Source: [Clostridium] saccharolyticum WM1 (GTDB taxonomy: Bacteria; Bacillota; Clostridia; Lachnospirales; Lachnospiraceae). From it: a DNA stretch of 64,000 nucleotides. The stretch is taken from positions 2,914,001 to 2,978,000 of the forward strand of contig NC_014376.1 in assembly GCF_000144625.1 (NCBI RefSeq). Reading direction: 5' to 3'. This document shows, piece by piece, positions 18,438 through 27,088 of this stretch. The number at the start of each line of letters is the position of its first letter. Within the stretch, counting starts at the first letter, position 1. The translations under genes were made by a program, and so were the position numbers. The notes under the pieces were generated by a model. That model ran no database searches, had not been told where the DNA came from, and worked only from the letters and a program-made list of their open reading frames with translations.

Positions 18438-20510
18438 TTATTGACAGTTCTCCCATTTATCATAAGCGAAATCCAGTTCTTTTTCCATAGTTTCTTTTTT
18501 TAAGAATAGTTCCTGTAAATATGCGAAATTGAAATTATTATTATTTATCTCTTGTTCCAGAGCTTTTAATGCAGCTTCTATGGCTTCAATCTCATTCTCA
18601 AGAATATCTGACTTTTGCGTATTCAACTTCCTGGATTTGTTATCTGTTCTGCTGTATTGATTTACTTCTCCCCCAATGGAAGGCTTCTTTTCATATGGCT
18701 TTTGGGGCTGTTCCTTCTTATAACGCTTATCATCTTCATAAACCTTTAACAGGTTACTTAGACCCCTAGCCTTTTCGTTTGACTTGTCATCTAATTTTCC
18801 CGCCTTTTGCAATTCTTCCTGATAATACGTATAATCTCCCGGATAAGTAATAAGACGGTTATTTTCAAATGACATGATTTTGCCTGCAACTTTATTTATA
18901 AAATACCGGTCATGGGATACAAATTACAGGGTTCCTTCAAATGCGGTTAAAGTTTCCTCCAGCACTTCCCTGGAATCAATATCCAAGTGATTGGTAGGCT
19001 CATCCAGAATCATAAAATTCACTTTTTCAAAGGTTAAAGAACATAACCTTAACCGGCTCTTCTCCCCACCGGATAAGAATCTTAATTTCTTATGGACATC
19101 GTCTTTAAAGAATAATACTCTGGCTAACTGGTTTCTGGCAGCTTCATAAGTAATATTGTGAATACCTGAAAAGTACTCAAGTATGGTCTGGTCTTCATCT
19201 TCAAAAACAACCTGTTGGGGCAGATAACCGATTTTAACCTGAGCACCAATTTTTACCGTACCGTAATCTGGTTTTAATTCTCCTAATATCAGCTTAAGCA
19301 GGGTAGATTTGCCGCAGCCGTTTTTCCCGATTATGCAGGCACTATCCTGATAATAAACTTTCATATCAATATCTTTTAGTAATACCGTATCACCAAAACT
19401 TTTACTCAAGTGTTCGGTTTCTAATACCATTTTTCCGGAACGGTTTGCGCTATCCTGATTAAGGCGCACCTTTCTGCCTTCAAGGACCGGTTTATCCAAT
19501 ACTTCAATCTTTTCCAGACGTTTTTCCAATTCCTTTGCCCGTTTAAACATTGTTTCACTATCTCTCATATTTCCCCAGATACGGTAGCGCTCAATCTGTT
19601 TTTCCATCTGTTCGATCTTTTTCTGCTGGTTGATATAATTCCTGTAGTCAATTAAGAACCGTCTCTCTTTTTCCAGTACATAATAACTATAATTCCCCAG
19701 ATAAATATTAGCGTGGCTAAACTCTAACTCCACGATTTTCGTAGCAACATGATCCAGAAAATATCTGTCATGGGATATAATCAGAACAGAACCTTTATAA
19801 ACCTTTAAAAAGCCCTCCAGCCATTCTGTGGTTTCTAAGTCCAGATGGTTGGTAGGTTCGTCAAGTAGCAGAATATCTGGTTCTTCAAGAAGTATCTTCG
19901 CCAAAATCACTCTGGTTTTTTCTCCGCCGCTTAAACTATGAAAGGGCAGTTGCTTTAAAATATCATTAATTTTAAGTCCCTCTGTAATCTTGTTAATCTT
20001 CGTTTCCAGCTCATAACCTCCGGCTATCTCATACTCCTCCGTGAGCCGTCCGTAACTTAACAGTGCTTTTTCAAGCTCCTCACCCGAAGAAGTCTGAAGC
20101 ACCCCTTCAAGCTCTGATAACCATCTCTTCAAATCAAAGACTTTTTGAAAAGCCATGCGGATTACATCAATCGCTTTGGTATCCTCACTATAAACAGGTA
20201 TCTGATTTAAATACCCGATCTTAATCCCTTTACGAAGATTAACATCTCCTGCCTGATAAACTTCTAAAACCTCCTCCCCATACAAAGCTTCTCCAACCTG
20301 CACTTGCCCGGTATCCTCAAGCCTCCCTTGTAAGTTTAAGTTACTTTCCTTAAACCTGCCCATAATAATCTTCATAATTGTAGTCTTCCCACACCCATTT
20401 TTACCAATTAACCCAATCCTCTCCCCAGTTTTCACCTCAAAGCATATCTTTTCAAATATCTTGTTCGCTCCATAAAATTTCGTTAAATTATTAATGCTTA
20501 AATCTATCAT
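18438..20510 (-). pseudogene. ABC-F family ATPase interrupted by one in-frame stop
   Basis: A ~690-codon frame, open except for one TAA at 18924-18926. First ABC domain: Walker A GKNGCGKTT (~37), LSGGEKTR, LLLDEPTNHLD; interdomain linker with the charged ABC-F helices; second domain: GKNGCGKST, LSGGEKSR, LDEPTNHLD. The stop falls between EGTL and FVSHDRYF, the H-loop region, where TTA or similar would be expected. The frame continues to 18438 with a coiled, lysine/glutamate-rich C-terminal extension. ABC-F proteins of this kind displace ribosome-targeting antibiotics from the ribosome; the leader and attenuator upstream suit that class. Without readthrough the product ends before the second H-loop. 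Confidence 0.85.
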
Positions 20511-20577
20511 GACTCTACCTGACCTTTCTTATAATTAAACTCTGACTTTACCCTTTACTTTAAAATGAACGCAAATA

Positions 20578-20603
20578 AGCCCAAAGCCAATAAGCTTTGG
20601 GCT
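20578..20603 (-). terminator. Attenuator hairpin in the ABC-F leader
   Basis: Perfect 10-bp stem AGCCCAAAGC/GCTTTGGGCT with a six-base loop, followed on the minus strand by TATTTGCGTTCATTTT. It sits about 70 bases upstream of the ABC-F start and 36 bases after the leader frame, the position of a transcription attenuator. Confidence 0.65.
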
Positions 20604-20638
20604 GCAAATTATAACTATCACTGTAATAACAAATGATA

Positions 20639-20770
20639 TTAATCTGAATACTCCAAAAACCTTATATGGTTAACTTTGAATCTATTAAATTTGGACGCAC
20701 TTCTAGCCTTAACTTGAAATATTGCGATCATAATAGATTCCAATTTTACCCATTTAAGTATCGAGTTCAT
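20639..20770 (-). CDS. Candidate leader peptide upstream of the ABC-F gene
   Basis: 43 codons from ATG 20770 to TAA 20639, preceded by AGGAAAGG nine bases upstream. It lies between a consensus promoter and the attenuator hairpin. The peptide starts MNSILKWVKLES and is basic (several K/R). No similarity to a known protein was recognised. Antibiotic-responsive ABC-F genes are commonly controlled by drug-stalled translation of such a leader; that function here is inferred from layout only. Confidence 0.5.
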   Translation of the reverse strand: MNSILKWVKLESIMIAIFQVKARSASKFNRFKVNHIRFLEYSD

Positions 20771-20814
20771 ATTTGTTATTACCTTTCCTAGTTTAAAAAT
20801 ACTATATTTCCTTT

Positions 20815-20843
20815 ATAATAAGCGAAAACACATTTCCCGTCAA
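20815..20843 (-). promoter_or_regulatory. Promoter of the ABC-F leader transcript
   Basis: TTGACG (20838-20843), 17-base spacer, TATTAT (20815-20820) on the minus strand. It gives a leader of about 300 bases before the ABC-F start codon. Confidence 0.75.
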
Positions 20844-20873
20844 GGTGTTTTTCTGATTTTTTCTGTTCTACAC

Positions 20874-22496
20874 TTAAAACCTGGTTCTCCCAAAAGCAAC
20901 GACATAATTTGCGCATTTCGCCGCCGTATACGCCGTGTCGCAGGTTCGAAGACTCAGTAAATCGCCGTCCACCACTTCAATGACAGGCATAATATCGTAA
21001 GTAGTATCTTTTTCGACAGAAGCGGTTGGTGCAAGGCAAAACTCTTTTAATGTCTGATTTATTTTTTTCTGCACAGCAGTATCGGTTAAACCGCTTACCT
21101 CCACATAGCGTGTCTGTGTGTTGTCATCGCCATAATTATCAAGCGCTTTGACATCAAAGGACGCATTGGCAGAAGAGCTTTCCGCAGCAGACGGTTCCTA
21201 TTTTGCTTTGCTGACATTCGCTGAAATATCGGTTGCAGAGCCGTCCTCATGGTACATATACAGTGCAGGGGTGGTTTTCTCTCCGGTTGTAATAACGGCA
21301 AAGGTACGAGTAGCCTCCGGATAGTCAGTGTTATGGTCAATCCAGGTTCCGTCATTGATGTAGTATTTTCCGTTATCCATGGCAAGATATGAAGGTACAT
21401 GTGTATGACCGAACACAACCACGTCCACATTTTCGTCCGGATTTTCCAGATACTGCGCCTTTGCCTGTCTGAAATAGTACTCCCAGTCCACAGTTCCGGC
21501 AACCGCCTCAACAAAGCTGTTGGGATTCTTGACCTGATTGATTTTCTGGCGCTCCGCCCATGTACGCTGAATATTCTGAAACAGCACCGGTGCGGAAATG
21601 GTTCCGTCCGCCTGCTGTGCAGGATAAAAGTCGAGATAGGTATAGGAATCATCAAAGCCATCCATGTGCATATCAAATATTTTTTCCTCAAGACCTTCGT
21701 TGGGGGTCATTCTTGTAGAAATACTCTTAAGGAGTGAATAATAAAGATAAGCACCGTACTGGTCAGCATCGGATTTGTCGGGAACCGTTGTTACCACAGG
21801 CAAATTCTTTTCTACCTTGGGACGTCCCTCCAATACCCATGTAGCAGCATACCGTGCGTAAAAATAACCGGCCGGCAGCATGGTATCTTGATTGCCCACC
21901 AGTTCTGCATTGGTTACGGTATCCGGTGCAGAGAATACATCGTAACGGTGGCCATGCTCAATTGCAATTTCGTTGCGGTCACCTGTGTAATAGGTTCCCA
22001 ACCCTTTGGCATCCCGAATCTGTACAATTTGGGGTACGGCCTTTTGCAGCACCTCGTTCTCCTGTGTCATGTCGTGGTTGCCGGGTATGTAGACCAGCCT
22101 GATTCCGCTCTCAGCCACCTTGTTCAGTTCATCAAAGACACTCTGATTGTTGGCGATAACATCCCTATAAAACTTTTGTACATCGGTGTAACTGGGGTAA
22201 TCCACCGGCAGAAACCATTCGTCCAGAAAATCGCCGTCAATTACCAGTTCCCTCACATCTTTTGTTTCTTGCAGCCGCTTTAAGAAATCAATCAATATGG
22301 GTCGGTTCGCAACATTTTCAGCATATTTGTCGTCTACTCCGATGTGAATATCGCTTATGACGACAATCTTGTTTCTGGTGCCCCCAGCCTCCCACAAGGC
22401 AGACCCACTGCTTTTTTGCGCGCAGCCGCTTGTGAGCAGAGCCAAAGAAATGATCATGCTGGACGCAAGCAGCAACGTGAGAATTTTTGCTTTCAT
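20874..22496 (-). pseudogene. Lipoprotein metallophosphoesterase with C-terminal extension, interrupted by one in-frame stop
   Basis: Residues 1-432 (22496 to 21198): signal peptide with lipobox LTSGC, then a calcineurin-like phosphoesterase with VISDIHIG, DGDFLDEW, PGNHD, EHGHRYD and VFGHTHVPSY metal-binding motifs. The TAG at 21198-21200 is followed in the same frame by 108 more codons to 20874, beginning EPSAAESSSANASFDVKAL and containing VSGLTDTAVQKKINQTLKEF, a DUF4163/PdaC-like pattern. CAG to TAG in the linker would explain the break. The phosphoesterase part may still work as an outer-surface lipoprotein. A LytTR-type promoter module lies directly upstream. Confidence 0.8.
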
Positions 22497-22543
22497 ATTC
22501 GTTTCCTCCTATAATTTGATGCTTTTTTCAAATTTCCATTGTG

Positions 22544-22605
22544 AGAATACTCCGAAAAGCAGAAAAAATGAGCCTTTACACTTAAAAGACCCATTTTTAC
22601 ACTCA
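22544..22605 (-). promoter_or_regulatory. LytTR-type direct repeats and promoter upstream of the metallophosphoesterase
   Basis: Two copies of TTTACACTTA/TTTACACTCA (22575-22584 and 22596-22605) are exactly 21 bases apart, two helical turns, as LytTR dimers require. On the minus strand a TATTCT -10-like box (22544-22549) lies 25 bases beyond the nearer repeat. A LytTR response regulator is encoded 2 kb away. Confidence 0.55.
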
Positions 22606-22625
22606 GAAAAAACTTCTCTAAGAAA

Positions 22626-22745
22626 TTATTTTCTTGACAAATGGATATCTATGGTTTTACCACCTAATAGAATGTTTTGTATGTGCGTTTTTTCTATTCC
22701 AGCCTCATAGAACGGAACGTTTGTTTCCACATATTTCTTTGACAT
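22626..22745 (-). CDS. Small open frame between the two LytTR modules
   Basis: 39 codons, ATG 22745 to TAA 22626, starting MSKKYVETNVPFYEAG. GAGGGG lies about 11 bases upstream; a second frame, covering 22705-22932, ends with MEHVKEICGNKRSVL and its inner ATG sits closer to the same ribosome site. Either could be a regulated small peptide or a remnant of a longer gene. No homology recognised. Confidence 0.3.
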   Translation of the reverse strand: MSKKYVETNVPFYEAGIEKTHIQNILLGGKTIDIHLSRK

Positions 22746-22920
22746 GTTCCATAAATCCCCTCTTATAAATGCTGCACATCATCAGTCCACGCTTGTATAT
22801 GGCGTCATTGCCGGGATTGGATGCAATCGCATCTGCCCGGCAGCCACCGCCGCAGGTCCGCTTATGCTCAATCTGCGATAGAAGTGATTGTTTTTTGACG
22901 GATTGGAATGTTACGACAAA

Positions 22921-22981
22921 AGAATAACGCAAAAAACAAAAAAATGAGCCTTTACACTTAAAAGGCTCATTTTTACACTTA
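22921..22981 (-). promoter_or_regulatory. Second LytTR-type module, overlapping a terminator hairpin
   Basis: Repeats TTTACACTTA at 22951-22960 and 22972-22981, again 21 bases apart, with TATTCT (22921-22926) 24 bases beyond on the minus strand. The same bases form a near-perfect hairpin (AAAAATGAGCCTTT with AAAGGCTCATTTTT) followed by T-runs, so the module may also terminate the kinase gene transcript. Confidence 0.55.
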
Positions 22982-23033
22982 AAAAAGAAAGTTTGCTACA
23001 AGTTTCTCTTGACAAACCGAATTCTATCTATCT

Positions 23034-24320
23034 TTATACCAGAAGCCGTACTCGGAAAACACCGTTTTCGATTCGATACATCAACTCGCCATCATATTTC
23101 TTGGCAAAGGCAAGAACGCTCTTGCTGCCGATGCCGTGACCATCCTCACAAGCAACAGGGTAGCCGTTATGGTCAAGAAGGGCTCCCTCAGTGCAAGGAT
23201 TCTCCATTTCCAGCAACAACCGTCCCACATTTCGGCATGTGAATCGCAGATAGGGAGGGGAACTTTTCGGCAACGCACCACAGGCTTGAATTGCGTTTTC
23301 CATTAAGTTTGAAACCACCATCGTAATCTCTAAGGAATCCACGATTAGATCCCTTGGAATGTCCAGTTCAATTTCTGTAAGAATACCCAATTGCTTTGCA
23401 AAAGCGGCATAATGGCAGACTGCGGCATTGACTGCGGGATTTTCACAGTAGACCTCGCCGATTTGGTGTGATACTTGATTTTGATTTTGAAGCAAGGCAA
23501 CAGCTTCATCCGTTTTTCTCTGCTCCAAAAGCTCTATAAGCACATTGTTGAAATGGCGGCGATCATGAGACGCCCTGTTGTTCTGAGCTGATGCCTCCTC
23601 CATCAGTGCAAGGCGCTGAGACATGTTTCCTGCGGCTAATTTCAGATATTCCTGCTCCGCCTGCATTTTCTGGTTTTCTTCCTTCACCCGAAACTCCCTC
23701 TGAAGGTTTTTCAGAGAAAGCAAAATGGAACCGTAGGAGGCGAGTCCAATAAAAATCACCAGAATTAGCGGCACCGCCTGTTCGGTCAGCATCACAACAA
23801 CATCATCCGCAGTTAGCACATAGTAGTTGAAGGTAATGTAAAGTCCCAATGCCACAGCGAAATACGCCGTCCAATGCTCTACCGCCTGCCGATACAGCGG
23901 ACGTACATAACGCCATAAAACCAGCAGAAAAGCACCAAACAGAAGTATGCGCAGCAATGAATTTGCATAGGGAGGATAAGGTAAATGCCTTGAACCAAGG
24001 AAGCTTAAAATAATTACGGTATCGCTTATATTTTGAACGGTAATATACGAAAACAGCCACTGCATAAAGTTGTCCTTGAACATTGGACGCACGGCAAAGC
24101 AAAGCACCGCAAACAGGATAATATCAAGTTTTGAAAGCAGAGTCAGGTTTCCGCTGACATAACAGTAAATAGCGGTACCTAAATCAGCCGCAAGAACACC
24201 GAGCATGGTCAGCAGCGTGGCTTTTTTAGAATACTTCGGCTGCAAAAGGGATGTCATCAGCAAAACATTGGCGGTAGTAGAAATGATTGCTCGTAACAGG
24301 TCTGGAAAAATTTCAGTCAT
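23034..24320 (-). CDS. GHKL-type sensor histidine kinase
   Basis: 428 residues. Six to seven hydrophobic segments in residues ~5-205, a coiled linker, then a DHp-like segment with NNRASHDRRHFNNVL (phosphorylated His) and the GHKL ATP-binding domain with NLMENAIQAC (N box) and GHGIGSKSVLAFAKKY (G box). The architecture is that of AgrC/VirS-like kinases paired with LytTR regulators; the membrane part would sense an external signal. It overlaps the response regulator gene by eight bases and lies directly downstream of it in one operon. Confidence 0.9.
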   Translation of the reverse strand: MTEIFPDLLRAIISTTANVLLMTSLLQPKYSKKATLLTMLGVLAADLGTAIYCYVSGNLTLLSKLDIILFAVLCFAVRPMFKDNFMQWLFSYITVQNISDTVIILSFLGSRHLPYPPYANSLLRILLFGAFLLVLWRYVRPLYRQAVEHWTAYFAVALGLYITFNYYVLTADDVVVMLTEQAVPLILVIFIGLASYGSILLSLKNLQREFRVKEENQKMQAEQEYLKLAAGNMSQRLALMEEASAQNNRASHDRRHFNNVLIELLEQRKTDEAVALLQNQNQVSHQIGEVYCENPAVNAAVCHYAAFAKQLGILTEIELDIPRDLIVDSLEITMVVSNLMENAIQACGALPKSSPPYLRFTCRNVGRLLLEMENPCTEGALLDHNGYPVACEDGHGIGSKSVLAFAKKYDGELMYRIENGVFRVRLLV

Positions 24321-25053
24321 TGCTGCGCCCCCTTGCCATTAGGTAGTCCATATAAGTATCCCGTACAGTCGCATATTGCTTAATGGCAATGGGAATCATC
24401 TTGCCGCCGCATAATGTAAAACTATCCTTGGCAAAGCGCTCCACCCGCCGCAGGTTGACCACAAAGGAAGTATGACATTGCAAAAAATGCCTGTCCCTCA
24501 AAATAAGTGAGGTGTATACCGTAAAATTCTCTCGAATCGTTCGGCTTTGCACCTCCTCTCCTTTTGACAGACAAAATAGGACAGAGTGATTACTATACTC
24601 ACAGCAGACGATTTCTGACAGTTTTATTACCCGCAGGCTATCCGCAGTTTTAACCGCAAAGGTCTGTTCCTCAGCAAGGTCTGCCTTGGAGATGGCAAGC
24701 GTCAAGGTATCAAATAGCTGTGCCTTGTTAATTGGCTTCACAAGATAATTTATGGGGCTTGCAGCGTATGCCTGCAAAGCAAACTGCGGTTCGGTCGTGG
24801 CATAAATAATTTGCGCTTCACGGTCGAGACGGCGAATTTCTTTGCCGAGCTCGATACCGCTGACCATAGGCATAACAATATCCAGTATGTAAAGATGAAA
24901 GCTCTGGGACTCAATGGTGGTTAAAAAGGTATCAGGATGGGAAAATTTTTTGACCTCCGCCTCCAAAGTATGGTTATCAAGGTATTCTGCTATATAGTCG
25001 TTTAAGATGGCAAGCTCATTTGGCTGGTCATCACAAATAGCAATACGAAGCAT
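24313..25053 (-). CDS. LytTR-family response regulator
   Basis: 246 residues. Receiver domain with acidic pocket CDD (~8-10), phospho-acceptor aspartate in YILDIVMP (~55), ATTEP and VKPI; the C-terminal LytTR domain (~140-235) includes CCEYSNHSVLF and FLQCHTSFVVNLRRV. Start ATG 25053 follows AAGGAAG at eight bases; GTG 25062 is the alternative. It likely binds the paired direct repeats at 22.6 and 22.95 kb. Confidence 0.92.
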   Translation of the reverse strand: MLRIAICDDQPNELAILNDYIAEYLDNHTLEAEVKKFSHPDTFLTTIESQSFHLYILDIVMPMVSGIELGKEIRRLDREAQIIYATTEPQFALQAYAASPINYLVKPINKAQLFDTLTLAISKADLAEEQTFAVKTADSLRVIKLSEIVCCEYSNHSVLFCLSKGEEVQSRTIRENFTVYTSLILRDRHFLQCHTSFVVNLRRVERFAKDSFTLCGGKMIPIAIKQYATVRDTYMDYLMARGRSND

Positions 25054-25199
25054 CGCAATCACTTCCTTTCCAACTCTCTCTCAATCTCCTCAATGGAAGG
25101 GAGACTGCTCCGTAATTCTCCTGGTAAGGATTTCTCCATTTGATTTTTCCATTCTGCAATGCCAGTTGGATTCTGATATCCAGATGCTCTTCCATACTC

Positions 25200-25850
25200 T
25201 TACTCCCATAATTTAAGATTGATGTAGGTTTTCGTTCTGCTTATTCTTTATATAAATATCTAACCATTCTCCTATTTCCGAAACATTCTACACAAATTCC
25301 TGGATACACGTAAAGGAAGACCGGTGTTTTTTCCGAACTGCCTGGTGAATGGTAGACCCACGTGAACTGCTTGCTTTTTTCCGGCATTACAAATGGGTCT
25401 CGTCACAGTGTATATGATGGCTTTTCATAATCTCTGCCTTCATCATGTTCCGTACCGGACCAAGATAGTATTGGTAATTACGGATTATCCAGCCGGGATT
25501 ATTCAGTTCAACCTTAGTAATAGTAGTCTTTTCCATAGGATGATTATACCATGAAAAGCTATGAAATTCATCGTATTTCTGGTGTTTTTAAGCTTTAGGA
25601 TAAAGGTTTAAACTGTCAGGATACTTATGTAATTCGGAGTTAATAGAGTTCCGGTTTTACCTGGAAAGCCCCTCCATCAGCCATCGGAATTGCTGCTCGG
25701 TAATTGATTGTGCTTCCTGCCTACTGCGTGGCCATTGAAGATAACCGATGGTCAGCCTCGACTTTTAGACCGCTTTGACAACGGTCTTTAATGATCCTGC
25801 TCCACTCACAGAGTCGGATCTGGTTGGTTGCAAGTCTTGTGTCCATGTGG
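25200..25850 (-). mobile_element. Decayed IS66-family insertion sequence
   Basis: Three consecutive remnants on the minus strand. About 25850-25760: start of the TnpA-type protein (MDTRLATNQIRLCEWSRIIK). About 25760-25657: C-terminal end of TnpB (QWPRSRQEAQSITEQQFRW, ending LMEGLSR). About 25545-25200: part of the TnpC transposase, including HIHCDET, a stop, and after a frame change VMPEKSKQFTWVYHSPG. Large internal deletions and frameshifts make it inactive. The rest of 25063-26047 shows no intact gene; a short frame just upstream of the LytTR regulator (IERELERK at its end) is unassigned. Confidence 0.8.
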
Positions 25851-26047
25851 AGTTTCTCCTTGAGTTCTGTGTGAAAAGTTTGTTAGAAACTTTTTCAACT
25901 TTACACAATAATTTTGCGAGGAACCCGAAAGCAGACGAATTATTTACCATTTACGAATGACATTCTTTTTTGTTATTTTATTCAACTTTATAGCCCTCCA
26001 AATTCTGTAATAAAGCATATTTAAGAAACAAAATAGGGCGCTCGTTC

Positions 26048-26377
26048 CTATTTTCCTATCTTTAACTCGTTAATATAATCTAAACCAAATACTTCTATTT
26101 CATCCAAAACCCGTTTAAATTTATTACCTAATGGGCTTAAACGATATTCGACGCGAGGGGGGACTTCGGCATAAACTTTTCTCTCAATAAGTTTATCTTC
26201 TTCTAATTGACGCAGTTGTCTTGTTAAAACCGCGCGGGTAACTTCTGGAATAAGTTTTTCTAATTCATTAAACCTTTTCGTTCCAGTGCTGAGTTGATAC
26301 AAAACAACAATCGCCCATTTTCCCTGTAGAACTTTTTGTGTTGTTGCAAATGGACACTTACCATAAATACTTTCCAT
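26048..26377 (-). CDS. HxlR-family winged-helix regulator
   Basis: 109 residues. Starts MESIYGKCPFATTQKVLQGKW, with the conserved CP cysteine and GKW tryptophan, then LRQLEEDKLIERKVY and PPRVEYRLSPLG of the HxlR/MarR-like family. Such proteins often sense electrophiles or redox via the cysteine. Divergent from a SnoaL-like gene, which is its likely target. Confidence 0.92.
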   Translation of the reverse strand: MESIYGKCPFATTQKVLQGKWAIVVLYQLSTGTKRFNELEKLIPEVTRAVLTRQLRQLEEDKLIERKVYAEVPPRVEYRLSPLGNKFKRVLDEIEVFGLDYINELKIGK

Positions 26378-26415
26378 ATAATTTCTCCTATAAAATCCTT
26401 AATCGTATAACTTTA

Positions 26416-26428
26416 GATACTACGTATC
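26416..26428. promoter_or_regulatory. Candidate HxlR operator
   Basis: Palindrome GATAC-TAC-GTATC in the 145-base gap between the divergent HxlR and SnoaL genes. It fits the short GTA/TAC-containing operators seen for HxlR proteins. Binding is inferred. Confidence 0.4.
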
Positions 26429-26522
26429 ATAAATGTTCGTACTTGTAAAATCAATCCCTAAATCATAAAATGTGTATAGGGCAATAAAATATACGTCCAA
26501 ATAAATTTAAAGGAGTTTCGTT

Positions 26523-26915
26523 ATGAACAAAGACGCAATGAGTGTATTTAACGCTTACAATGACGCACTAATCAAAGGAGATTTTGCAGGGGTGTTTGAA
26601 ACAATGACTGATGATATAAAATGGCATCAGCCAGGTAGTAATCCTCTTTCTGGCGTAGCCTTAGGAAAAAAAGCCTTAGGAGAACATCTCGGAAAATTTG
26701 CTGAAAAAAGCAACGGAACATTCAAGGTTTTAACTAACTGGGTTTCAAGCAATGGTTGCTTTGTTGCTGCAAATGTTAATTTTGTTGCTGAACATAGCAA
26801 TGGGGATAGGTTAGATATGAACGGCATTGACTTATTTAGAATAGAAAACGGTCTAATTCAAGAAGTATGGTTATTTTCTTCTAAACAGGATATTGAGGAC
26901 AATTTTTGGAGATAA
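26523..26915 (+). CDS. SnoaL-like/NTF2-like protein
   Basis: 130 residues, one cone-shaped NTF2-like domain: MSVFNAYNDALIKGDF at the start, DIKWHQPG, FVAANVNFVAEHSNGDRLDMNGIDLFRIENGLIQEVWLF at the end. Family members act as small isomerases/hydratases or binding proteins; no catalytic residue set can be fixed. AAAGGAG precedes the ATG. Divergently arranged with HxlR. Confidence 0.88.
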   Translation: MNKDAMSVFNAYNDALIKGDFAGVFETMTDDIKWHQPGSNPLSGVALGKKALGEHLGKFAEKSNGTFKVLTNWVSSNGCFVAANVNFVAEHSNGDRLDMNGIDLFRIENGLIQEVWLFSSKQDIEDNFWR

Positions 26916-26962
26916 AAACTGTCTTTATTGTTACAAGTAAAAACATTGCTTTCTTAATTTGA

Positions 26963-27088
26963 GATAATAATATTTATGTATGTGAAATCTGTGGTTTTGT
27001 CTACATAGGCGATGATGTACCAGCTATCTGCCCTGTATGCAAAGTACCAAGTCTAAAGATTACACAAATACCAAAGGGGGTGGCATAA
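26963..27088 (+). pseudogene. Rubredoxin-like domain fragment lacking a start codon
   Basis: In frame after a TGA at 26960: YVCEICGFVYIGDD then ICPVCKVP, the two CxxC pairs of a short rubredoxin-like domain, ending in TAA immediately before the next ATG. No ATG, GTG or TTG lies in front of the domain, so the 5' end appears lost, or the first residues were changed. Confidence 0.6.

Noticed and set aside
18924..21200. Stop codon recoding (selenocysteine, pyrrolysine or reassigned codon) to explain in-frame stops
   Set aside because: Stops are TAA and TAG, not one codon, no recoding element or special tRNA genes seen, and all three stop codons end ordinary genes throughout.
21095..21691. 198-codon minus-strand frame
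   Set aside because: Arg/Pro/Leu-rich shadow of the metallophosphoesterase gene.
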